Both the position numbers and the translations under genes were made by a program. Below are positions 36,981-47,729 of a stretch of DNA of 64,000 nt, in pieces (the stretch's first letter is position 1; the number at the start of each line of letters is the position of its first letter). The notes under the pieces are model-generated. The model did not search any database. It was not told the DNA's origin and saw only the letters and a list, made by a program, of their open reading frames with translations. The DNA comes from Platynereis dumerilii (Eukaryota; Annelida; Polychaeta; Phyllodocida; Nereididae), in the NCBI GenBank assembly GCA_026936325.1, contig JAPTHN010000011.1, positions 25,336,501 through 25,400,500 of the forward strand. Reading direction: 5' to 3'.

Positions 36981-37362
36981 TTAAAGAAAATTTATTCGCT
37001 TTTAACAATTCATTAATTTTTGCTTTTTTGCTAACTCACACTTCGAATAATTTATGTTATTGCCTTGCACAAACACATTGCTATCATCGGCACAATGAAC
37101 AATGAGAGACTTTTCAGTTATAAATTGAACATCATTCTCATCAGGTAATTATACAGGAAGTTTGGAGACCAGACATTAGGATTCATTAATTCATTCCCTC
37201 TAACTAGACGGTATGATAATACACAGTAACGAAACTTTTTTTCACCATCTCTACGTTTAGAATACAGAAACTTGTGTACCATTTTTGTCATTTGTAGTAA
37301 TAAAAAAAAACTAATCTGTTTTCGGTATAGATTTTTTAATGAAACAATGCTTCTCTCTTTTA

Positions 37363-37539
37363 CAGATGATTTCATATTTCTAGACATAAGGACTGAATGT
37401 GATTTTTTTTTCTGAGACAAGTATTCAATAGGGAAAAGTGACATCAAAAAAATTATGACATCACTTTTCCCCATAGGATAACATGTCCTAGATAAAAAAT
37501 CACATTAAGTCCTTTAGTCTACAAAAATGAAATCATCTG
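37363..37539. mobile_element. 177-bp MITE of the CAGATGATTTCAT family
   Basis: Inverted ends CAGATGATTTCATATTT and AAAATGAAATCATCTG are flanked by TA at 37361-37362 and 37540-37541. Pairing continues inward (GACTGAATGTGATTTTTT against AAAAAATCACATTAAGTC). It is a short relative of the 1151-bp element at 31722-32872. Confidence 0.8.
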
Positions 37540-37541
37540 TA

Positions 37542-40500
37542 GTGCAGACCCTATTGGGTATACGCTATTGCTTACCACAGAATGCATGGTATCAACATTA
37601 ATGAAAATCTATTAGGCCTTGCAACAGAATATTGCAAACATATTGTCTGTATGTTTATAAATATATTCCCAAATTGATTGCCAATTTGCTATTGACAGAA
37701 TGTTCGCTTGAGGTAGTAACAAACAAAATAGTTAATATATTATTGAATGAGCTGGATATTGCTTCCCCTTGCTCTGGGGCATCTTGTGTGTCTGCCCATG
37801 TAAACACAATTCCCCTCATCTTGTCTCAGTAGTTGCATTGATTCATTTCTTGCTCCTGTTGTTTACTTTCTTTCGGCTTGATGTTGTTACCAGAAACAAT
37901 CCATTCATACTAACAACATCATCAGCAGTGGCAAATGTAGTCGAGACTATTTTCTACATCGCAATAGATTTGCTTGCGAGGTACCATCAACACATGCACC
38001 CACACTAAGGGTATCTTTAAGTGCTGAAGTCTTCACAAGAATTTTTTCACTGCAGTCTGCAGTCTTTGGTTAAACACTGTGTACTCACCAAGTGGCCTAA
38101 TTAAGGATTTTTTTGTTTGTTTACATTTTGCTAGTTCTCATATATGGGGCAAACAAAAAACTTTGCAATAAAGCCAGTAAGCTGTCTTATAGTACAAGTG
38201 ATGCACATGTAAATTTAGGAATCGATCAGTTAAGTTTTCTTGGAGATTAGACAAATTACAGTGGATTTTTTACTAGAATCACCAAAGCTTTTGATTGTTG
38301 AATATAATTATTATGCTTGTAATTTCAAATCAAGATGTCTAATACTTAAATACAACATACATGCTATGCTGTAATTGACTTGGTTTCTAGTCCAAAATTT
38401 AACAATTTATGATTAACTAGGTCGCTTCACATGGCGCAAACGGTACACAGTGTACATGTATATGAAAACGAGCTCAGACAAGTTAGCCCTCAACACTTAC
38501 AAAAGGCAGAGTGAACTTGAAAGAAAATGTTTTCTATAATGTGGGAATTCTTTTTGCCATTGATTTATAACAATAACATTGAATAACAAGATTATTACAA
38601 TAAGTAAGAAAAACCTTTTGATATGAATACTGTACAATTCAAAAATTAATAAAGTATGATTACCCTAGCAGGAAGGAAGAATCAGCCACTACTTTATCCT
38701 GTCACACCTTTTGGCTCCCTCCAAATCACTTCCTACCTTTACCTACTTTAAACTAACTTTTAAAATTACATTAAATTTAAATTAAACCAACACAAATTCA
38801 ATCTCTATCACCACCATTGTGTTTGATTTCTTTGATATTGTGCCCATTGCTAATTACAATAACATTGCATGCTGTCTTTATAGAGTTCCTAATATGGGAA
38901 AAGGTTGTGGTGAGGAGTCAAAGGTAGTTGTATGGATATTTGGAGTGGAGAGGAGAAAGGAGGGCAAAATACAAAAACAGAGGTCTTCTGACAGAAAATG
39001 TTCTTACTTTATTTTGGATTGTACTGTAGTTGCCAAATGACGTAACGCTAATGTTTTGAGCACAATTATTTGAAAATGAAACTTTTGTACTGTCTTTCAA
39101 CTATGTTGCTTTTGCGTAATTTCGTCAGACACCAAAATATTTTAATATATCGCATAAGTCAACTTTGCCAGATCGAAGCTCTATGAAAGTCACATGGAAT
39201 AACCTATTTCTCAGCCCCATCAAATGATTATGTGAAAAGGATACACTGCTGGGCCAAAACGTTTTTGTACTACTGCGAAATAAACTACTTGCATAATTTT
39301 GTCAGATGCGGTGTACAGTTCTTTGTGGTTTTCCTCAGTTGACAGCAATTTGATTGTATTTGAATACATTTTTTTCTGAAACACGTGCTATTTCCAAGCC
39401 AATGTCTTGATGTCACAGGAAACGTCAAGTGGCTCCTCCAAGGCACCAATGTATGGAGTAAAATGTATTCCCATAAAAAAAAATTGACAACGAATGATGT
39501 TACTTTGATTGTAACTACTTTAAATTATATAGTTGAAATTTAAGCATAGATAAATATATTCAGATGTCTTGTGCATGATAGTAATAGTCACCAAAGTGTT
39601 GGGATGTGTTGAGCAGACATCAAATTAAGCATTCATGACAAAATTACTCAATTAAATTAGTTGTCTTGTTGGTCAAAGATAATTTCATTGAACTGGTTTT
39701 TTTCTCATTAAATATCGTCAATGTTCATCTGTGCTTTTAGACTGGGAAGGAAACGGGATTTGGTAAATGTTCAAATGAGCGAGATGCTCACATTTTGGCC
39801 AAATTCACCCAATTTCTCAAGCTCAGAGCTACCACCAATGGCAAAATGCCAAATTTCCAGGGCAATTTCCGTAATTCTGGTTCAATTAGCATTGTCAGTT
39901 AATCATTATTTGTCCAGAAACATTGTTTATTTCTTATCTGTGGATTGTCTGAATGGAGAACTGGAATTGCTACAATGTACGATGCAGCATACCAATTGAT
40001 TTTGCTCACTTCACTGGTTTGAATTCCCTGGGAAGTGGGCAATTGACATACAAACAGAAATAATGGATCAAACAGCTATCAATTTATGCAAAGGCTTTCT
40101 CCCTTAAGCCTGAAACTCCTGTCATTCTAGATGGTATAACTTGTTGAAACTCAACAACGTTCCACACTATATATAGTATAAAGAGCAGGAAATCGAAGTT
40201 TTGCCGAACATCAACTAACTTGAATGGACCATAAAGTGCAAAGGTAATGCTGCGACAAATTATCGGGTCGCAAGTGTTCACCACAGTCAAGCCAATGTCT
40301 CCCTTCCCCCCAAAGCTTCGCCTACCATTAAAGATGCACACTTTCAAACCATGGTAAATATCGTGCATAATAGCATCAGAATTGATTTTACGTTTACATT
40401 TAAACTAATCTTTATGGAGCCTGTTATATATAGGCAGTTGTAATGAAGGGTGCCCGGGCATGGTTGTGAATGTGTTAAGTGATGGGCTGTCATAAGATAT

Positions 40501-40885
40501 TTGAACTGAATCAATATTGTCATGTTGTTCTATGAGCATGGCACGGCATCTCTTGTAAAGTAATTTAATATCAAATATGAACATATATATGCCGGCTCGT
40601 CCATCATATTTCAGCCAAGCCTTGTTTATCACAAACTTGGAGAACATAATAATATTATCTTGTTATTTTGCAGCAATACACTGATATGTTTGCCCAAGTT
40701 ATCAACTTGTTATACAATCCTGTGTTTATTAAACCTGTAAGGTGAATTCAAAGGAATTATTAATATCCGAGACAGCACATGTTCCTGTCATCTACCTTTC
40801 AGCTTATTTTATCATTTTTGGAGAGAAGATTAGATTTTTGTTTTGTACTTTCTTTTGCAAGTTCCAATTTCATCCAAATATTTCA
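37542..40885. other. No gene seen
   Basis: About 3.3 kb of AT-rich non-coding sequence. Frames of 60-94 codons here (for example 39721-39999 plus and 40084-40368 minus) carry no recognisable domain and have no splice or promoter context I can support. Confidence 0.35.
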
Positions 40886-40970
40886 CACTGTCTTCTGTGT
40901 GTCATAAACACAGTGTTATGAGGTTTCACTACCTCTGTAAACAGAACTTGTTTTTACACAGAAGGCAGTG
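40886..40970. repeat. Short inverted-repeat unit (CACTG ends)
   Basis: CACTGTCTTCTGTGT at the left pairs with ACACAGAAGGCAGTG at the right, enclosing about 55 bases. It may be a very small MITE. Confidence 0.5.
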
Positions 40971-41399
40971 TTTCTTAAATTTTGTAAGAACAAGATGAGC
41001 AAAAACCTCAATAGACCTAGCCAAGATGCTCTGTTAATTCTCATATGTTCGATGTACTAGATATATACTTTGATACAAAAGTTGAAGAAATTAATCAGTT
41101 TCCAGAAGCAGAGGGCTTCTTGCATATTGTGCATAAGTTCAACACATAATTTAAATGCTGTTTATCGTGCATCAGCTGCCCCATGAAAAATAATTATAGC
41201 GCTGGGAAGCTGTACCTTTGCTTGAGGTAGTTTTTTAGTAGTCAGATGGACAAAGGTTGTTGAAATTAAGTTTCTATATATAGCGGAACGATTTTCGCAG
41301 ATCGTGCATGGAAAATTCAACTGGTAATTATGATTGAAAGTGCTGCTCAATGCGACTAGTATCTTCAGATGCCATTGTCTCCAATAGCTAAACGTTTTT

Positions 41400-41465
41400 T
41401 TTTTCTCGGGTGAAGATAGAGGGAAGGATACCTATCCAACCATGAGATAACCTACATAAATACCA
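41400..41465 (+). repeat. Fragment shared with 44341-44405
   Basis: AGGGAAGGATACCTATCCAA and ATGAGATAACCTA match AGGGAAGGACACCAATCCAA and ATGGGATAACCTA at the right edge of the second repeat B block at 44.3 kb. Confidence 0.55.
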
Positions 41466-41761
41466 CATGAGATTTATCTACTGCTTTTTCTTATGGTATT
41501 ATAAAGGTTTCAGGGTAAAATCTAATACCAGTTTGAACACGTTGCAGCAATGTGACACCGTCGCAATGTTTGTAAAAATTATGTCTTTGCGTTGCTGTGA
41601 AGATAATGTTAGCACACAATGTTGTGGCAAAGTTTTCGCAATGTTGTGGGAAACGGCTATGTTATGTTCACATTGCGGGAAAGTAATTTCTACCATACAT
41701 TATTATGACCAATAGACAGGCACTCAACTAATTAGCAACATCTTGTTTTCTTTGAGTGCCC

Positions 41762-41890
41762 CTTAATATCATTTGGGCAGCAACCTACAAAAATCTTAAA
41801 CCATTACAAAAGAGAGCCCTCAATCTGCTTTTTTGTCCCAATCAAAAATATAACATAGAAGTTTGGCTTGCTCTCCAACAAGAAATATGA
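41762..41890 (+). pseudogene. Possible LINE RT C-terminal fragment
   Basis: One frame reads IIWAATYKNLKPLQKRALNL and then LQQEI and a stop. W-x-x-Y-x-x-L-x-x-L-Q-x-R-A is a pattern of the thumb region of LINE reverse transcriptases. The piece is only about 42 codons, so the call is weak. Confidence 0.35.
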
Positions 41891-42030
41891 CCTTTGCGAA
41901 CACTAGCTTAAAAACAGGGTAGAAATATATATTCATACATATATTTAAGTCATATTTTAAAGAATTAGTCAAAAACTTCTGCTGAAATGCTAGATGGTCC
42001 GCTGCATGGTGAAATATGGCGATTACAATA

Positions 42031-42453
42031 CTGCCCTACAAAGGTAAAGTACAGTAACTGACATTCTGTACTTCACCTTTGTAACCCCTACAGCTGAGAA
42101 TGAAATCTTACAATTCCTAACTATATTGTGAAAATGTTTAGGACTAACTTAGGTAAAAGGGTTACTTTTGAATTTTCACAATTTCTGGTTCCCACCTTTA
42201 TGGGAGGGAAGTACAAAGGTTAAGTACAGACAGACAGACAGACAGACAAACATTTTTATTTGGCCATTTGTACATACTACATAATAAGTTCATATCATAT
42301 AGATTATCCAGTGGCCAAGGAGGCACTCACTAAGTCAGTTAGCCGACGCTATCGTGGGTGCCCCCTTGTCAAAGTTACAATGCAAATATTACTTAGTAAG
42401 TAGACATACATGTACAGGAAATGCAGTTACTGCACTTTACCTTTGTAGGGCAG
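42031..42453. mobile_element. TIR element with CTGCCCTACAAAG ends and a nested LINE tail
   Basis: The left end CTGCCCTACAAAGGTAAAGT is complemented by ACTTTACCTTTGTAGGGCAG at the right. AATA lies immediately outside both ends and may be a 4-bp duplication. The word TACAAAGGT(T)AAGTACAG is repeated inside in both orientations (about 42038, 42076, 42214 and 42432). Between 42226 and about 42405 lies a minus-strand LINE-type 3' end: a (CAGA)n run, then the complement of AAATAAAAATG and a non-coding stretch. It apparently inserted into this element. Confidence 0.6.
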
Positions 42454-42530
42454 AATAGACCTGCATATTTGCTGGCATTTGAACTACAAAATTTACGTTT
42501 TTGCCACAATTTCTCAAAAAAGTATTTCAT

Positions 42531-44405
42531 ATTTATGAGCAATAGTGTATAGGCCTGTCTCTATGTGAGGATTATTGTCTCATCATAAGATGTGTTCGTG
42601 CATATTTTCTTACTTTCGCTATGTTTTCACATCAAGTCCATTTCAATTTAAAAGCATCTTTTGCAAACCTACCTTTTTTTTTCAGAACATGAATATTGAC
42701 AATGTGACGAACCATGCAAGAGAGATAGTAGGCCAACAGAGCAGATGCAAAGTTCACGCTCAAGAGAGAAATAGGATGTGCCTAAAAATAATACTTCGCT
42801 TCTGAAGAAGAAATCTTTGAACGTTTGTGCTCTTCCTCTGTCTTGTGACATGAACGCAAAATGAGCTTGTCATAGCTGTTTTGTTAGCTTATTTAATACA
42901 AAATTCCTGAATAATAATCAATCCTGCATCCTGTATTGGTGTACTTATTTGAGCAGCCTAATGTAGGCCTAAACATCTATTTTAGGAGAATGTTTATCCA
43001 CAGAGGTACTTAGCATTATCTAGACCCAATTCGTAATCTGACATTTTGTTGAAAATGTGATGCTCAGTTCAGATGGATTCACATTGGCTAGAAGCTGGGG
43101 AATCTTACCAAGTATAAAATGACATCGAAGCTTGCAGCTACTTCACATACATGTGCATTGCAATGCTAAAGAATATGGAAGCCAGCTGTGAAACTGAGCT
43201 CTCACCTGACATCACTCTTCACTCTAAAAAATTTCAGACAAAATTGGTTTTTTAGATTCAAAATGGTTTTTTGAAAAACCGAATTTCAATGCAAAAAACC
43301 AACATGGATTTTTTTTAAAATCCATGTTGGTTTTGCATTGAAATTTGGTTTTTTTAAAAACCATTTTGAATCTAAAAAACCAATTTTGTCCCGACATTTT
43401 TTAGAGTGTTGACAGTTTTCAATTCGCAGTTCAAACCTCGTTGTGAAATCTGGTCAGTCAGCAATACTACAGCGAAAGTGACCAAACTATGACAAAAGCC
43501 TAAACTTTGGCTTTCTACTCATCTTCATTCAGCAGCTCTCTTGCTGTCAACTCAGGTTACACAACTCCTGGTGATGAAGTCCTTTCTTCAGGAGACTGGA
43601 TGCCCAAGAATGCTTGTCCTGCAAATTGTCTGCCCTTTCAGGCCAGTGGTATGCCCCCAAGAAATTCTTGTCAACTACTGAGACACAAAAAACACCGGAG
43701 TCTGTCATACGATGTAGTGCAAATGGATTTCAAGAGATAATCACCCTTTTCAATGCTTTGACAGTTGTGGTGATATAAAAGAGATTTGAAGTATGTTTAC
43801 AGCCAATCAAGTTAGGCTTGCTGCACATCGAGGGGCAAAATTTACATGAGATTTTACCCCCACTCCACAACCCATACAAATTTTGATGGGGACAATATTA
43901 CTTTACCACTGATCAAGCTGATGTGAAATATGAGGAAAAGATGAAACTTCCCCTCGACATCCATGCAGCAGAATTCAAGACTCATGAAGAGTGTGGAAAA
44001 ACAGAGACTGCAGATCCCATGACAAGCAAAGGAAATGGCAGCAGACTGCTTGAGTAAAAGTACTGTTCCTAAAGGACAAATGCCGGGAAAGAACTACAAA
44101 TAAGCTGATGTAACCTTTAAGACATTCAGCAGCTGTCTTGCTGTCAACTCAGGTTACACAACCTCTGGTGATGAAGTCCTTTCTTCACGATATTGGATGC
44201 CCAGGAATGCTTGTCCTGCAAATTGTCTGCCCTTCCAACGTAGTGGTATGCCCCCAAGAAATTCTTGTCAACTGCTGAGAGATGATGGTCACCGAAAACT
44301 GACATGGTCATATAATAATCACTCACATAGTTCATGCCTATTTCTTTGGTCTCGGATGCAGATACAGGGAAGGACACCAATCCAACCATGGGATAACCTA
44401 TAAAC
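42531..44405 (+). repeat. Inverted-duplicated repeat B/C block, plus-strand copy
   Basis: This matches 55377-58496 on the other strand along most of its length. Landmarks are TATTTATGAGCAATAGT (42531), ATGTGCATTGCAATGCTAAA (43150), block B (43500-43740), block C (43850-44127) and a second block B (44128-44340). It carries the palindromic MITE at 43220-43408, which the minus-strand copy lacks. Frames across it (for example 43507-43740) recur between copies but differ in reading, so I treat them as non-coding. Confidence 0.75.
43220..43408. mobile_element. 189-bp near-perfect palindromic MITE
   Basis: It starts CACTCTAAAAAATTTC and ends with the near complement TTTTTTAGAGTG. The two halves pair along almost the full length, through ACAAAATTGGTTTTTTAGAT and CCAACATGGATTTT, with only a few bases of loop near 43316. 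The inverted duplicate near 57150 reads straight through (ACATCACTTTTAAAACG), which gives an empty site. Confidence 0.9.
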
Positions 44406-45349
44406 AAATCTAAAAAATTGTTTAGCAGGAAATTAACATATCAAGAGTCTGTAATCAGTGAATGACCTGCAGAATGTTTACTAGGTAATAATATCACAGG
44501 TTGTTCACCTGGAAAGAAGCTTTAGTCCGAATAATTAACACATATTTGCGATCTCATTATAGGTGGCGCAACGATCGGCGAATGAAGGCAGTGTTCTGAG
44601 CAGGTCCGTAAACATTCACGTTTTTTGCTAGAAATTTGTGTGTTTTTCCCTCCATTTCATTGCACAACATGATTTATACCATGTGAAACATAAGAATATT
44701 GTCTTTCAAGTGGTACCCATCATGTTGCCCTGTAATAAAATTGTATGAAGATATGAATTTGAAATACTACAATTCCCCCCTACTATTTTATGAGTTTGTG
44801 ACTAACTTCAACATAAAATTTCATCACTCATAAACCGGGCATTCCCATGGTCAAAAATCTTTTTTTTAAATACTTGGTCATTCTGGAACTGGGAAAATAA
44901 GAATCAGAGCAATTTACAGTGAAAAAAAATTAAAAGCCTGGCTTTTATTAGGATTGGTCGTTCAGCAACAATTTCATTCATGAAAAGTGTAAACTGAAAA
45001 GACCATGGGAGTTGAGATTTTATCTTAGACCAGTAATGTTGGTATGCAAATTGAAGCTCCTTTTGAGACCTATCCAACCATGGCAATGAAAATGCACTAC
45101 TGTACAAATTGACTAAGTTATGAGGAACCGCCTATTGGCGAAAATGGTTGGAATTTTAATTTTTGCTAAGAATGGAGGGGCCTTGAGAGACAACTAAGAC
45201 TTGACCGATTTTCTTGAAATTTTTACAGGGTGATTTTTTCACTATTTCTCCTAAAAATGAGGGGGTGTGCGAATAGAAAATCAAAAATTTTATTTTTTGG
45301 GCCACCCTACTGTGCAGTGTACCATAGATTAAGGTTAAGTACTGCCCAT
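44406..45349. other. No gene seen
   Basis: Non-coding sequence upstream of the 153-bp array. No frame with recognisable content. Confidence 0.35.
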
Positions 45350-47640
45350 CACAGTAAAACTTGCCTATATCTCATTCCTATACACCTCACAGAATTTATC
45401 ATTATCAGAGCAAAACTTGGTTTATTCCAGCCTAAACACCTCACAAAGCACCTGTGTTGTGTGTAAATTTTCTACATCTGAGAGTTAGCCGAAAACTACA
45501 TAGCAACCGCCAGCTCCAACCATCTCAGTCAATCTCAGCAACAGAATTTAATAATTTCATAGAAAAACTTGTTTGTATTCCATCCTGTACACCGCACAAA
45601 GCACCTGTGTTGTGTGTAAACTTTCTAAATCCCAGAGTTAGCAGAAAATTACATAGCAACCGCCAGCTCCAACCATCTCAGTCAATCTCAGCAACAAAAT
45701 TTAATAATTCTATATCAAAACTGATTTGTATTCCATCCTGTACACTGCACAAAGCACCTGTGTTGTGTGTACATTTTCTAAATTCCAAGAGTTAGCAGAA
45801 AATTACATAGCAACTGTCAGCTCCAACCATCTCAGTCAATCTCAGCAACAGAATTTAATAATTTCATAGAAAAACTTGTTTGTATTCCATCCTGTACACC
45901 GCACAAAGCACCTGTGTTGTGTGTAAACTTTCTAAATCCCAGAGTTAGCAGAAAATTACATAGCAACCGCCAGCTCCAACCATCTCAGTCAATCTCAGCA
46001 ACAAAATTTAATAATTCTATATCAAAACTGATTTGTATTCCATCCTGTACACTGCACAAAGCACCTGTGTTGTGTGTACATTTTCTAAATTCCAAGAGTT
46101 AGCAGAAAATTACATAGCAACTGTCAGCTCCAACCATCTCAGTCAATCTCAGCAACAGAATTTAATAATTTCATAGAAAAACTTGTTTGTATTCCATCCT
46201 GTACACTGCACAGAGCACCTGTGTTGTGTGTAAATTTTCTAAATCCCAGAGTTAGCTGAAAATTCCATAGCAACCGCCAGCTTCAACCATCTCAGTCAAT
46301 CTCAGCAACAGAATTTAATAATCTCAGAGCAAAACTGGTTTGTATTCCATCCTGTACACCGCACAAAGCACCTGTGTTGTGTGTAAATTTTCTAAATCCG
46401 AGAGTTAGCCGAAAATTACATAGCAACCGCCAACTCCAACCATCTCAGTCAATCTCAGCAACAGAATTTAATAATTTCATAGCAAAACTTGTTTGTATTC
46501 CATCCTGTACACCGCACAAAGCACCTGTGTTGTGTGTAAATTTTCTAAATCCCAGAGTTAGCTGAAAATTATATAGCAACCGCCAGCCCCGACCATCTCA
46601 GTCAATCTCAGCAACAGAATTTAATAATTTCATAGAAAAACTTGTTTGTATTCCATCCTGTACACCGCACAAAGCACCTGTTTTGTGTGTAAATTTTCTA
46701 AATCCCAGAGTTAGCCGATAATTACATAGCAACCGCCAGCTCCAACCATCTCAGTCAATCTCAGCAACAGAATTTAATAATTTCATATCAAAACTTGTTT
46801 GTATTCCATCCTGTACACCGCACAAAGCACCTGTGTTGTGTAAATTTTCCAAATCCGAGAGTTAGCTGAAAATTACATAGCAACCGCCAGCTCCAACCAT
46901 CTCAGTCAATCTCAGCAACAAAATTTAATAATTCTATATCAAAACTGATTTGTATTCCATCCTGTACACTGCACAAAGCACCTGTGTTGTGTGTAAATTT
47001 TCTAAATCCCAGAGTTAGCTGAAAATTATATAGCAACCGCCAGCTCCAACCATCTCAGTCAATCTCAGCAACAGAATTTAATAATTTCATAGCAAAACTG
47101 GTTTGTATTCCGCCCTGTACACCGCACAAAGCACCTGTGTTGTGTGTAAATTTTCTAAATCCCAGAGTTAGCTGAAAATTCCATAGCAACCGCCTACTCC
47201 AACCGTCTCAGTCAATCTCAGCAACAGAATTGAATAATTTCATAGAAAAACTTGTTTGTATTCCATCCTGTACACCGCACAAAGCACCTGTGTTGTGTGT
47301 AAATTTTCGAAATTCCGAGAGTTAGCAGAAAATTACATAGCAACCGCCAGCTCCAACCATCTCCGTCAATCTCAGCAATCAGAATTTAATAATAACATTG
47401 CAAAACTTGTTTGTATTCCATCCTGTACACCTCATAAAGAGCCTGTGTTGTGTGTAAATTGTCTAAACCTAAGAGTTACCCGAAAATTACATAGCAACTG
47501 CTAGCTCCAACCTGCTAAGTCAATCTCATAGATATGTAATATCCAAAAGCTAGCTGAAAATCACATAGCAACTGCTAGCTCCAACCATCTCAAGTCTATC
47601 TTATCAACAGAATATAATCATTATAATAAAACAATCTTGA
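45350..47640 (+). repeat. 153-bp tandem monomers forming the 5' region of the L2-type LINE
   Basis: The phrase CCTGTGTTGTGTG recurs at 45451, 45604, 45757, 45911, 46064, 46218, 46371, 46524, 46677, 46830, 46981, 47134, 47287 and 47442. Spacing is 151-155, mostly 153. Each unit also has CATAGCAACCGCCAGCTCCA and TTGTATTCCATCCTGTACAC. A degraded partial unit precedes the first, and a shortened one (about 47530-47630) follows the last. The array stops about 90 bases before ORF1 of the LINE, in the same place as monomer promoters of mouse L1. The unit length is a multiple of three, so open stretches such as 45454-45795 appear, but 154-bp units and TGA/CGA variants break them. I do not think it is coding. 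Confidence 0.92.
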
Positions 47641-47729
47641 TCTGCCGATACTTATACGACATAACAACAACGTTGTAATAAAATATATTCTTGAACAATC
47701 TCTTATCTCTTTACAGAACGTAACCCAAA

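Noticed and set aside
45454-47504. Open frames in the 153-bp array (MLCVNFLNPRVSRKL-type) as a repeat protein gene
   Set aside because: 154-bp units shift the frame and CGA/TGA variants stop it; openness follows from a unit length divisible by three. Position and orientation fit a LINE 5' region better.
45350-47640. CRISPR-like array
   Set aside because: Units are 153 bp, repeated along their whole length with no unique spacers, in a eukaryotic context.
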